Part shown: positions 1 through 10,300 of the stretch, piece by piece
How positions within the stretch are numbered: position 1 is the first letter of the stretch
Layout of the letters: each line of letters begins with the position of its first letter
Assembly (NCBI GenBank): GCA_030248295.1
Contig: JASANH010000339.1
Location: 248,001 to 312,000 of the forward strand
Direction of reading: 5' to 3'
DNA length: 64,000 nucleotides
DNA from: Mesodorylaimus sp. YZB2_4
Taxonomy: Eukaryota > Nematoda > Enoplea > Dorylaimida > Dorylaimidae
The notes under the pieces: model-generated
Told to the model about the DNA's origin: nothing
Databases searched by the model: none
Seen by the model: the letters and a program-made list of their open reading frames with translations, nothing else
Program-made: the position numbers and the translations under genes

Positions 1-199
1 GATTTCCATTCAGAATCAATGTTTCAGTCCAGTCGGGGAATGCTGGCATGAACTCGAAGACCAGGCCGCGGCAGATGACCGTCCTGGTCGAGTGAGTGCA
101 TGCGCATTTCATGCTGCTGCAGATGGCAATCAGGTCATCGTCGTCGGCAGTGGTGGAAAAGGGGGAGAGGAGGAGAGTGAGCACGATGACTTGCAACAT
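1..199 (-). CDS. secreted leucine-rich-repeat protein, 5' end only (partial)
   Basis: The minus strand is open from an ATG at 199 to the window edge, 66 codons and one base. It begins MLQVIVLTLLLSPFSTTA, a good signal peptide, followed by an acidic DDDD stretch. Next comes a cysteine cluster (CSSMKCAC, then VICRGL) and then TETLILNGN, which is the usual order of an LRR N-terminal cysteine cap running into the first leucine-rich repeat. Such proteins are secreted or membrane-anchored and mediate protein contacts at the cell surface. The rest of the gene lies left of the window, so membrane anchoring and repeat number cannot be judged. Identification rests on cysteine spacing and the L-x-L-x-x-N motif only. 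Confidence 0.6.
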   Translation of the reverse strand, partial: MLQVIVLTLLLSPFSTTADDDDLIAICSSMKCACTHSTRTVICRGLVFEFMPAFPDWTETLILNGN

Positions 200-1449
200 G
201 GTTGGATCAAGTCGAAGTGGTGGTCAGAAAAAGATCAAAACTGGTTCTAGTCGGAGAATGAATAAGCTTTTTGTGCGTGAATGTAATGTGACGCGTGCAC
301 TAATGGCCTCGAGTCGTGTTCGGACGGGAAATGAGAGAAAGCCAGGGTTCATTTTTCACTCGTACTATTGATCAAGAATTGGTGAAGCAAGAAACCAAGT
401 TTAGGGGAAGGAAAGGCGTGTTCGGACACAAAGTAATTTAGTCAGTTTATGCACGGACGTCTTCTCCAATTACGTTGTGTTGGAAAGAGGGGGGAAATTG
501 TTGAGTTGTTATGATGGCCGGAGGACAAGCCGATAAGTTTCCTGCTGGCACAAACGAGCTAATGAACGGAAATGGAGGCCAGGACGGGCAGCGATGGTCA
601 GAACCGCCTTTCATGTATCGACTGACCCTTTCGATGAAGCCAGGAGTGTTTTTTATGGTGGATCCGTGCTAGTCACCGAGTCGATGCCATTGAGCGAGTG
701 GGGTGGAGGCAAGGGGAAATTGGAAAACCCCTCGACTCATCACTGCTCCAACGCCTATTCGCCCGAACTTGGCTAACTGGCATTATGACGGATGACCCGG
801 GGGAGACGTTCATGAAAATTACTCTGCACATTACGGTTTCTTTCCCTCGAGTCCGAGGCCATTATCGCGTCGACCTCGAATATGGAAGGCGGTCAACACG
901 GTTGTCATGGAGTCGTCGTCGAAGCAGAGAAACCATTTCTTGTGCCCGCGGGCAGGATATGCAAGGAAGATGAGGGTCAGTTCGTGCACACCATCCGCAC
1001 GCTCGGTCAGGCGCGAGGGCATAGTGTGGGCGTGCACAGATTCCGGCTCCATCGAAATGACATTCCGATGACGAATAGGTTCAATCAATCAGTCTGGCAT
1101 CGAGGCAGGGCACTGCAGGAGGCTGCCTACAGATCGTCAGATCAAACAAGTCCTATGTACTTTCTAACAGAACCACAGTACTCACCTAAGTAAAGAACAG
1201 TACTATTTTGCGTACCTGATTGTGAGTCTTACAGTTATTTGAATGCGAAAAGTGAGGATTCGAGAATAAATTTGAAAAAATTTGCGTAAGGTTGAGCAAG
1301 GACGCAACTGATAAGGGGATGTTCTGAAGTCGCGTGCTCGACGGCAGGCATAATCTGAACTGGAGGACGGTTGTAGGGGACTGAAAGATGCTATGGGCAG
1401 CAGAAAATTTGAATTGTCCCGGGGTCTCAGGTTATCACGTACACAAGAA
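200..1449. other. no recognisable gene; weak open frame on minus strand
   Basis: I see no convincing gene here. The minus-strand frame at 831-1088 reads as plausible protein in its middle part (around HELTLIFLAYPARGHKKWF) and could be an exon of an unrecognised gene, but I could not place splice sites or a partner exon. The plus-strand frame at 882-1193 overlaps it and is probably its shadow. Confidence 0.3.
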
Positions 1450-1459
1450 TTTGATGAAA

Positions 1460-1909
1460 GGAGCTGCGGTGGCTCAAAATCAGTTGTAGGCGTTGGTCCC
1501 ACATTGCTCGGGCCAGCAACCCTGACTGGGAGGCCGCAGTTCTGTTTCAGCCGAGGACGGCAGTTTAGCAAGTCCGTGGCTGGCCTTGCACACTTGGCTC
1601 TGGGCGATTCACCGCGTACGGTCAAGTGCGGGACGCCGAACGAGTGGAGAATCAGGACACACCAGTCGGGAAGGTCCCTCCTTTCTCGCCCAGTATGATC
1701 CCGGGAGGCTGGTGCTGGCACAGGATGCCCTCGTGGGGAGGTGCTCCTAACGGAGAGAGAGAGGGGAGCTGCCATGAGAGCTGGTCATATCACGGCCACC
1801 CTCATCATATCAAGATGCTGGCCGCTATTGACAAAACGGGTTGGAAGTCCTGTGGGGGAAGTGCAGAGGCGCGGGGCCCAAACCCACAAAAGCTTTTTTA
1901 AAAAAAGAG
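1460..1909 (+). mobile_element. SINE family C, full-length copy with 10-bp target-site duplication
   Basis: A roughly 450-bp element starts with a tRNA-like head (GAGCTGCGGTGGCTC, an A-box-like start). It continues through a body shared with copies near 14.6, 44.0 and 55.6 kb and ends CCCACAAAAGCTTTTTTA. It is flanked by a perfect 10-bp duplication TTTGATGAAA at 1450-1459 and 1910-1919, as expected for LINE-mobilised retroposition. Confidence 0.85.
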
Positions 1910-1975
1910 TTTGATGAAATACTTATACAGGCATGACTCGAATATCACGTATTGAATGGCTCGGCTCGTACTGGC

Positions 1976-2140
1976 CGGGCTCGTGGCCTGGTGAGTTTAG
2001 GCGCCTGCTATTCACGCCAGGTGCGCAATTACGAGTGTTCGACTCGAGGTCCGGTAAATCATTTCGTGTGCAATGTGTCCCTTCACCCTCCAGTGCGCAT
2101 GGGCATTTGGTGGTGTGGTAAAACATGAAGAGGAGCATGA
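1976..2140 (+). mobile_element. SINE family B copy
   Basis: A tRNA-like head (CTCGTGGCCTGGTGAG, then GAGTGTTCGACTCG as B box) is followed by a body reading CCTCCAGTGCGCATGGGC and ending GGTGGTGTGGTAAAACATGA. The same organisation recurs at 12.8 kb (+) and 56.3 kb (-). Confidence 0.7.
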
Positions 2141-4108
2141 AGGTATCTTTTGCATGCTTCAATAAGGGTGTGGCCATACTCCTAAGATTGAGCCACTGAG
2201 CCGCGACAGCCGCAGCGGGGTGGCGTGGGGAATCCCGCCATCAATCTGGCCGCGATGGACGCGTCTCCAATTAATGCCCACAATCCATCAGTTTCGCTGC
2301 AGCGGAAGTAACGAGCGGCGTCGAAACTAGGAAACAGTTCAAGCGTGCCCGAAGCCCGTGTCAGCTCGTGCTACACCTTCATTCATAATGTCAGGGATGT
2401 TCGATTCTTGGCGACAATCGTGGTCAGAAGTGTCTTCACGCATGCTTACCAGGACTGTATCACTGTGCGTGGTTTGCCTGAGACAGCAGCTGTGCGCCCT
2501 CTACTCTGTCACAGTAGAGTTTACATGTATGGTCTGCGGGGATCATGCTCCAAGCATGTATCCCTGCGTGTATATCATGCAGTGTACTGTGCGATATTGT
2601 AAAGCTTGCTTACTAGGGCTGGCCAGAGCAGGCAGCCTGCGTAGAGGAGACCGTAATATAATTCTCGTCTAGTGCGGAGGCTTTGGAAATGGCTTTTTTC
2701 TGTGCAATTAGTGTTCGGGCGAGGTCTCCGACGTCGGGGTCGAAAAAGTTGAGCTTCGACCTCGACAAAAGTCACCCTCGGCCGAGCACTATCACAATCA
2801 CGTCAGACCGCAACGTGGCTCAGAGCTCATAGTTGGATGCATTTCTAGCTTGACCCAGGATATGTGAGGGGAGACAGGCAAGGATTTGATCTCTCGGCAG
2901 CGGATGTGCTTCCCGAAAAGACCAGATCAGTGGTTATCCATGACACGTGATGCATTGTAGCTCCACTGTGGTGACTTTCTGGCTTCACTGCAGTCAATGG
3001 CCCCATCCCTGGAGCACTAGGAAAGCTGTGTGGCAAATCCCACCCTGGCTATCCTATGAGCTCTAGCAGATTCCTAGATCCGCTTTAGCTGGCACTCTCA
3101 TACAGTAATACCGCGGACAGCCGCTAATCCTTTGCTGTCAAGGGACCCCAGTTCGAGTGCTCCTTGCACCCACTCATCCACAATTCAGTCCAGCCACACC
3201 TAGCCACTCAGAAGTGGCAGGGCGCTGCCATCCGAGCTTGTGCTCAGCCAGTAAGACAGTACCTGGTCTCCCAAGAATCCCCAAAAGGTGACTGCGGCAA
3301 AGTCAATGGAACCACTGAGGTCGACCTACGTGTGAAGCCCGTGTTCACGTCAGTGCCGCGACAGCATCCTGGACTGACATCCTATCCGACAACAATGCAC
3401 ATTGTCAGTGCCACCAATAAAACACTCTCTGAAACCATATTTTACAGCCTGGGAAAGAATGTGGCACTTTCGTTCTTCCAGCTCTCTGAGTAACGGAGTA
3501 CTCACGCGGATATTGGCCGCAGCGTGGGATACTGTCGACTTTTGCCACCCTCAGGATTTCTCCAAGGGTCGCTCCCGCGCCTTTAGCAGAACCCAGCGGA
3601 GCGGAGGGAGAACTGTCTTTGCTCCCTGATACAACTGTGCTGATGTTTAGTGATACAAATGTCATCGAGTTCAAGACACTTCCCTTGGGAACACAGTGGA
3701 TAACCATAAAATGGGAAAATCATAATAGTCACTGCAGTTCCACTAATCACGTCTTGTTGAACATTCATATTACAACAGTACGCTACCAACCATAGAGTAA
3801 AAAATCGTCACTACTACTGTCAGATAAAAAACACGTAACGAATGTTACAGGAAATCGTTACCTAAGCAAAAAGGTGACCATCAAGAAAACACTATCTACT
3901 GAATACCTTACCAAAAGAATACGTTATCGTCTATGAAAAAGGGCACCTTCAAAATAATGAGATGTCGTAAAAGACGGAGCACTAATAGCAAGCTGCATAA
4001 TTTGAGATTTGATCATAAATACCTGAATCCAACGGGTGAGATAATTACTGATGAATTTGACCCAAATACGACCCTTTTTGATCAATGAACCCGTTAAAGG
4101 CGGCTCGA
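2141..4108. other. gene-poor stretch
   Basis: No gene can be supported. A frame at about 2520-2672 (+) resembles a scrambled nuclear-receptor zinc finger (see findings), but the cysteine spacing is wrong. The 3.78-4.08 kb part is AT-rich and probably 3' flank of the next gene. Confidence 0.3.
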
Positions 4109-5217
4109 TTACTTCTTCCAGTTATCGATTACTTGTTGCCAATAGCCGGGAACCTTATTGAACGTGTCGACGGCTGATACTTTGATCCATTCGAATGCCG
4201 AGATAGCTGAGCTAGCAAGGCTACTAAAAGCCCAGCTAATGTAATTCCAAGCAGAGCCGAAGAATTCCAACGACAACGACGCTGCTAACTGAACTACTTG
4301 ACCGATATTTTCGTAGATCCATATCGGAAAACCAATAAGAAAGTCACGGAATTTGAAAAAACCCGTAACGATCCCATCTTTTAGCGCGGTCACATTAAAA
4401 TTGCTGAACCAATTGTAAGCGGAAGCGAACAATCGTTGAATGATATGAGCGATTTCCCCGAAGGACGCTTTGTGATCCCACGTAAAAGAAAATTGACTCG
4501 TTTGCATGAATTGATATAGGTCGTGGCATAACTGATGGCTCTTTGGAATGATTTCGAATTTGGGAGAGTTGGAACAATTAACGTACAATACAGCAGTCAC
4601 GGTCGAACAGAAAATTGTTACGGCGATGGTGGAGTACAAGATGAAAAAAAGGATCCGTATCGTATCTAAAGAAGAAACAAAAAGTGGGGGACATTCAGAA
4701 TGTTGACTTTGAGCAAGCGCACACAGAATGACTGGTCTCTTTCGATAAGCGAGAGTAAAATCAGTTTCCTTTTTCCTGCTGATCAGATCCAACACTCACG
4801 ACCCTGAAATTTGGTGAACACCACCACCACGACCCAAAACTAGCTCGGGGGGGACGCCTATAACAGGAAAAAAGCAAAAGTCTATCCCGCTTTACCATAA
4901 AAGGTAGGGGCCTACACCAGGCCCATTATTTCAAAGGCCTAAGTATTGTGTCAGATGCCCGCCTAAATCTAAATAAGAATCTCTGGTTTCAGTCATAGGC
5001 GATCCACATCCCACACGAAAACAGCAGCAATAAACATCTTTTCGCTGCATTATTGCCTACATACTTATCTGTGTTGTCTAGAACAGCAAGGGGCCGACTT
5101 ACAATTTGATGCCTTCTTTCCCTTGTCGATACGACGCCCGCTCGGAGAATAGAAACCTTCAAAAATGATTCCCGTACAGAGCAGCAAGTACTTGACCTTA
5201 TCTAGTGTTCCTACCAT
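4109..5217 (-). CDS. uncharacterised membrane protein (tentative two-exon model)
   Basis: I do not recognise this gene. The 3' exon (4665-4109) is a long open frame preceded by a clear acceptor (TTTCTTCTTTAG). It encodes a strong membrane segment (IRILFFILYSTIAVTIFC), a short cysteine-containing luminal stretch, and then about 110 residues of aromatic-rich amphipathic helix (for example WAFSSLASSAISAFEWIK), ending NWKK. An upstream frame ending at a consensus donor (5103, AAATT|GTAAGT) joins in phase and gives 223 aa from an ATG at 5217. That start has no support beyond phase, and other first exons are possible. The Trp/Phe-rich amphipathic tail suggests a membrane or lipid surface, which is inference only. 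Confidence 0.45.
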
Positions 5218-5959
5218 TCGATTGCCGCAAAGGCGGACGTTTATAATCTGGTGATTTGGGAGAACCTCGCAAAAGGCCAATCATGATCGCCGCAGACGCG
5301 TACTTTGAACCAATCGATATGCACTGGTATGGAAAGCTGTTTTATATCGATCGACTCTTCCGCGACAGAAAAATTAGTGTCAAAATAGAAACAAAATTTA
5401 CGGTCTAACTAAACAAGCCTGTCGAATTTTTAAACCGAGGCCGCTGCCAGTAACAGGTAAAAATAAGTTTCAGGTTCAAGGTATAATATTTCATGCATGT
5501 TATTTTTTTAAACTTGACAAATGATTCTAAAACAAAATTTCACGTCGAATTTCATGTAGCTTTTGCTCAATATTTAGTCACTTTGACAAAAAAGCTGACT
5601 AAATGTTTTATCTGAAACTAGATTCTTATATCAAAATGGCATAGGTCCCATTCCTCAACTGCAACACATTTTCATCGAATACGTGATCTGATCTGGACGA
5701 ATCGAAATATCGGAAGGAATATCTGCTAGTACATTATCGATATCAACGGTTTTTCAATTCTAATTGCTAAATGTAAGTATTTTTTGATTCAGTCATATTT
5801 TTACAGCAAAATAAAGACTAACATTTAGTAGGTCCAGGGTGGGTGTAGGGAATCTGATCAAGAGTTTTTATTGATCCTGATTTTCACTCGACCGATTTTT
5901 GGGCCGTGACAGCAAACCTTGTCAGTGATTTACAGTATTTTCGTGCTTTTCAAAGCAAG
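5218..5959. other. AT-rich intergenic region upstream of RPS14
   Basis: AT-rich DNA without coding frames lies between the membrane-protein gene and RPS14. Just before the RPS14 ATG there is an acceptor-like TTTACAG and a pyrimidine-rich tract (TTTTCGTGCTTTTC). This could be a 5'-UTR splice or trans-splice site, or a TOP-like 5' end. Confidence 0.3.
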
Positions 5960-7228
5960 ATGCCACCACGCAAGGGAAAGGCGAAGGAGGAACAACCAGT
6001 CGTTTCACTAGCGCCGCCAATTGCCGAAGGAGAAGTCCGTTTTGGAGTGGCGCATATTTTCGCATCGTTCAACGACACGTTTGTGCATGTGACGGATTTG
6101 TCCGGTAAGAACTTTGAGGCAAAAGTGAGCAGATAATACCACCTGAACTTCATGTGTGAAAGTTAGGCGGAGTAGGTTTATCGAGCCTTTTCAGAGGGGC
6201 TTTTCGTGCGGAGTCGCGTTGACAATCCCTGAACTCACTATCATCCAAAACTGCGTAAAAGATGGTCTTAGCTGTAAAGTTGCTTGTCGTGGTACTCTTG
6301 TGCAAGCACCTTGCATATTTCAGCTAGAATTAGAGAAGACTGTTTTAAATGCAGATCTCACAGTCAGCGGGGGACTTGAGCGATTGCTGTTTCTTGGCTG
6401 TGGTGGCTAGTATGGCTCTTTAGGTCTGGTCAGTTTAGGCTTGGGATTGAGACTATGCGTACATCCTGTTGCTGTTTTCAGTTTTCGTTCTTGATACAGT
6501 AGTGTGGAAATGCGGCTTGGGTCGTGACCTAGCGGTCAAGGCGTTTGCCTCTCACACTGGGTCCCCACTTACGAGGGAACATTCCCGAATGTCTCTCGCA
6601 AATAAAAAACGAAACTTTGCTGAAAGTAGTACGCAGGCAGGGATGAATTTTGATGCTGATAATTTTTCCCAGTGGCCCCTGGTTGACCAGAAAATGACCA
6701 CATGTTCGAGCACTCACTTCGACTACCCAAGTTTCGTGTTGATCTGCGAGAGACAATCGGGAATGTTCCCTCGTTAGAGGGGAGGGTTCGACTTCCCCCT
6801 GGGTGAAAAATGATTGTCAAATACGTGTTCCTTAGCCCTCGAGTGCGCTGTGGTGCTCGGCTATGGATAAAATATGACACTATATGACATGGAAAAGCTA
6901 CGATTTTGATTTTTTAGGACGTGAAACCATTTGCAAAGTTACCGGCGGTATGAAAGTGAAAGCCGATCGTGACGAATCGTCGCCCTACGCGGCCATGTTG
7001 GCGGCCCAAGATGTGACCGAGCGTTGCAAGTTATTGGGAATCACTGCTTTGCACATCAAACTGCGTGCAACTGGAGGTACGAGGACGAAGACACCAGGTC
7101 CAGGCGCCCAATCGGCTTTGCGAGCGTTAGCTCGAGCTGGCATGAAGATCGGCCGCATCGAAGACGTTACTCCAGTACCATCCGATAGCACTCGTAGGAA
7201 AGCTGGTCGTCGTGGAAGGCGTCTGTGA
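5960..7228 (+). CDS. RPS14: 40S ribosomal protein S14 (uS11)
   Basis: Small-subunit ribosomal protein uS11, which binds 18S rRNA in the platform near the mRNA exit. There are two exons, 5960-6104 and 6918-7228, joined with phase 1 at [12 protein letters not shown]. The product is 151 aa, the same length as the human protein and nearly identical to it across the conserved core. Recognisable blocks are [56 protein letters not shown] and the basic tail [13 protein letters not shown]. The start [11 protein letters not shown] matches the family N-terminus. The 813-bp intron carries a SINE that is itself split by a MITE. Identification is certain; expression should be high and constitutive as for other ribosomal proteins. 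Confidence 0.98.
6519..6891 (+). mobile_element. SINE family A copy, interrupted by a MITE
   Basis: A tRNA-like head (GTCGTGACCTAGCGGTCAAG), B-box GGGTTCGACTTCCC and the family-A body (AATGATTGTCAAATACG, CCCTCGAGTGCGC) end in an ATGAC-type microsatellite tail. Bases 6572-6773 are a later DNA-transposon insertion. Related copies are at 13.3, 24.3 and 50.4 kb. Confidence 0.85.
6572..6773. mobile_element. 202-bp MITE with 29-bp inverted repeats and TTA duplication
   Basis: The ends are inverted repeats starting CGAGGGAACATTCCCGA and running 29 bp to CTCTCGCA with a single mismatch between arms. TTA flanks both sides (6569-6571 and 6774-6776). Removing the element and one TTA restores the CACTTAGAGGGGAGG junction seen in the SINE copy at 50.46 kb. 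No coding capacity. A TWA-type 3-bp duplication suggests a PIF/Harbinger-type parent, which is inference. Confidence 0.9.
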
Positions 7229-7377
7229 AGGACAGTGGAAAGGCTGCTTTACGTGATAGGATGGTGGAATTCTACGATATGCTCGCGCGAGTTATTGATT
7301 TCTTGTTGATTTTGTGGAACATGGAAACTTTCCTCTAGCTGCATTATGGCCGCAAACACCACTTCGATATAATCACA

Positions 7378-10300
7378 TCAGGAAACTGTAGCGGACATGA
7401 GCTCACGAAGACTCTCTGGGATTGGGTTCATGTCACTGCCAATGGGATATCCTTGCAGACGCCTCTTGTACAGGAGTCGTTTCTCTTCGGCGAACGCTCT
7501 TCGATTGCCTGCTCGATGCTTGGTTTTGACTTCTTTCTCTTTTTCCTGAAAGGGAATAATGTGGTAGGAGGGATCATCGCCCGCCTTGCCCCCTGCATTT
7601 ACACTGATCCGATTTTCGATCACAAAGGCTCTCTTGCTCTTGTCAGTGCCAATCGGTCGCGAATATTTTAAGAGGGCGTGTAGTCGTTCTGTGGGCGACA
7701 ATGTCTGCTCCAGTAACAAGATCACTTTGGCCCACTGAAAAGGCAGAATGCATAGCACAACGTTCCTTGGGAAACACCCATCTGAAACTATATTTCACCC
7801 AACCTGCAGGAAGGTGGCACTTCAGACACCACGGCCCACTAGTGAGTGATAGTGGGACCATGATCAGCAGACCCATCTCTTCAGACTTCAGACCCAGGAA
7901 CAATAGAGACGCCAAATTCCCTCACGAGGTGTGTAAAATATAGTTTCAGATGTTGGTGGGATATGAGTACTTGTCGTTTCCATTCCTTCTGCGTCTGTGC
8001 GATCTCGTCGTATGTCCTGGCCATGGAGGCGATGAGCATGTTGAAAAGCATAACAAACACGGCCAGTTCGTAGATGACGAACAGGAACTAAAAGTGATTT
8101 GTGCAACGTGGGTATGTGCAGTCAAGGAATCGCTCACTTTTCCCAACGGGGCCAACCTGCAGGTGGCCATGGCTTTGAAGTACTCCTGGAACTCGCCTAC
8201 GCTCATCATGAACATGTGCAGCACAGACTCGAATGGATCTGCCGCCTTCTTGGCCAGTGTGATGGTCTCTGGTTTCACATCTACCACGTCCAGGTCTCGA
8301 TGGCAGCCCAGGAATATGACATAGTAGGCTAAAATGGGGTGGGGTAAGGGCAGGCCAGGAAGGGCGTGGTGAGAACTCACATTGGGAAAATCCAATCACA
8401 AAAATGACATAGATGACAAAGAAGCGGAGTACGTCGCCGACCAGCATCTTGTAGAACATGAGCACGAATGGACCGACCAGTTTGATGCCTCTGAAAGCAC
8501 ACTCTGGTCACAGGCGTGGCCATGAGTTTCATGACCAGCTTGATGTGGTGGGTGCATGAATACCTTTCTCTGTCTTGACAATCGAGCAACCCAACCTGCC
8601 TTTTGCGACCAGGGCTCTGGGCGCAGGATAGGATACAATGTTTTTTCTAGCCTCACTGGTCGTGCTACTGGCTAGTTTTTGTGGAAAACAGCCTAGAAAC
8701 CCGATCAGACACTGGGTCTGCAGAATGCAGCACAGCCAGCATTCGTTCTGTAAAATTCCACGACCCAGTCAACGTGTGAAATGTCATTCCATCAGGGAAC
8801 TGATTGATGACAGAACTGCAGGCCAGCGCGGCAAGGCGCATACGCTGTGTAACCAAGCCCGACAGGCGTAGGAGGGCGCGTGGCCGATCCAAGTCGGAAG
8901 GGCAAAAACTGGACTGGACTGGAGTGGAGTGGAGCAAGGCAAGTCTTGCGGCTGAAACATCAACCCGATGGTTGACGTTTCCCAGCCAGAGGAGATCGAT
9001 TACTCTCCCCCACTCGCCTTGGCGAACCAGACGCTGGGGTTACGGAAGCATGAGGCACTTACGGCGTGATGACATCAGAAGCTCAGATAAGGCGATCACG
9101 AGTCCTAGCTGAGCTTAAGAATCAGCTTATCAGCGCGTGCATTATCGATCATGCAAAGCAGCGCAGATCGCCTGGGGGCACCCTTCCATAGCAGCCTGTA
9201 ATACGACTCGGTCCGTATTATTGGAGGGAGTGACTGGTGCACCAGGCCAAAAGCCCAGGTCAGCCAACCGAGTCTTCCGACCTAGGCCATGGCTGAAACA
9301 TCATCCTGACGGGTGATGCTCCCAGCTGCCGGCTCTGTACAGAGTATGGATTGCCACTCGAGCCTCTACAAACCCTCTGAAAAGCATCACTAATTGCTTA
9401 CCTACAGAAGAACAAGAAGTGAATGGATGTCAATAGGGCGGCCACCACTGACAGTATGTGCTCGGCGTCCACCCAGCACAGAAATCGAAGTGGTATGAGC
9501 AGTAGAATAATCAAAAACGATAGGTTGAATGCCACTTTAGCGGGAAAAGCTCCCTGAAAAAAAGAAAACTACATTTTATATGTTGCAATAGCAGGCATAA
9601 CAGAATCAGAGACTTTCAATTTTTTCAGCAAAGTAAAGGAGCGAACTACAGCATAAAAAGTAAATGCCTTGAGCGGGATTCGAACCATCGCTTCCTTTTA
9701 CGGGTATCATATGTTTGCACTTATTGGCCCCCTCATAAGCCCCTCCTCCCATCCTCACTTACGGCCCTTCTTTTAGTGTTGTGTGCTCACCAAGGGAAAC
9801 AATTATAAACGAATTTTTATATGTATCTGTTTTCTGCTAGCCTGCAGCGCAGTGCAGTCCAGTGGCTTGAGATAACTGACGAAATTCAAGACTTACTACT
9901 AGACTGTTACAGATAAACCACAGCTACAGGAGGACTACACACCCCGCCATTTTTTAAACCATCGCTTACCAATGATCTAAGAAAGAATTTCCACCCCACT
10001 CGTTTCATGTGCAATACCGAAGTGGTCGTGTACCAGCTCGCACCAATTATGGTCAAGATTTCGAAAACTAGGCGCACCTAAAAGTTTCAGCAAGGCTCAC
10101 ACTGTGTGGCCGCACTGTCCTGGCCATGCAGTCTTACAGTGTCCTCATCATTGTTGATTTGCATCAAGTGGCACTGCATGCTTGTCCTCCAGTAGTGCAA
10201 GATATAATTCTCGCTGGTGTTCCCATATGAGACACTGGTCATATTGTCGATAGTGTCAATGGCTTGGTCCACCTCATTTCCAGTGCTGACTGGCTGGGTG

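Noticed and set aside
9660..9745. Possible tRNA gene on the minus strand (GGTTCGAATCCCGC)
   Set aside because: A good B box is present, but no A box or pairing acceptor stem lies at the right distance. More likely a decayed SINE head.
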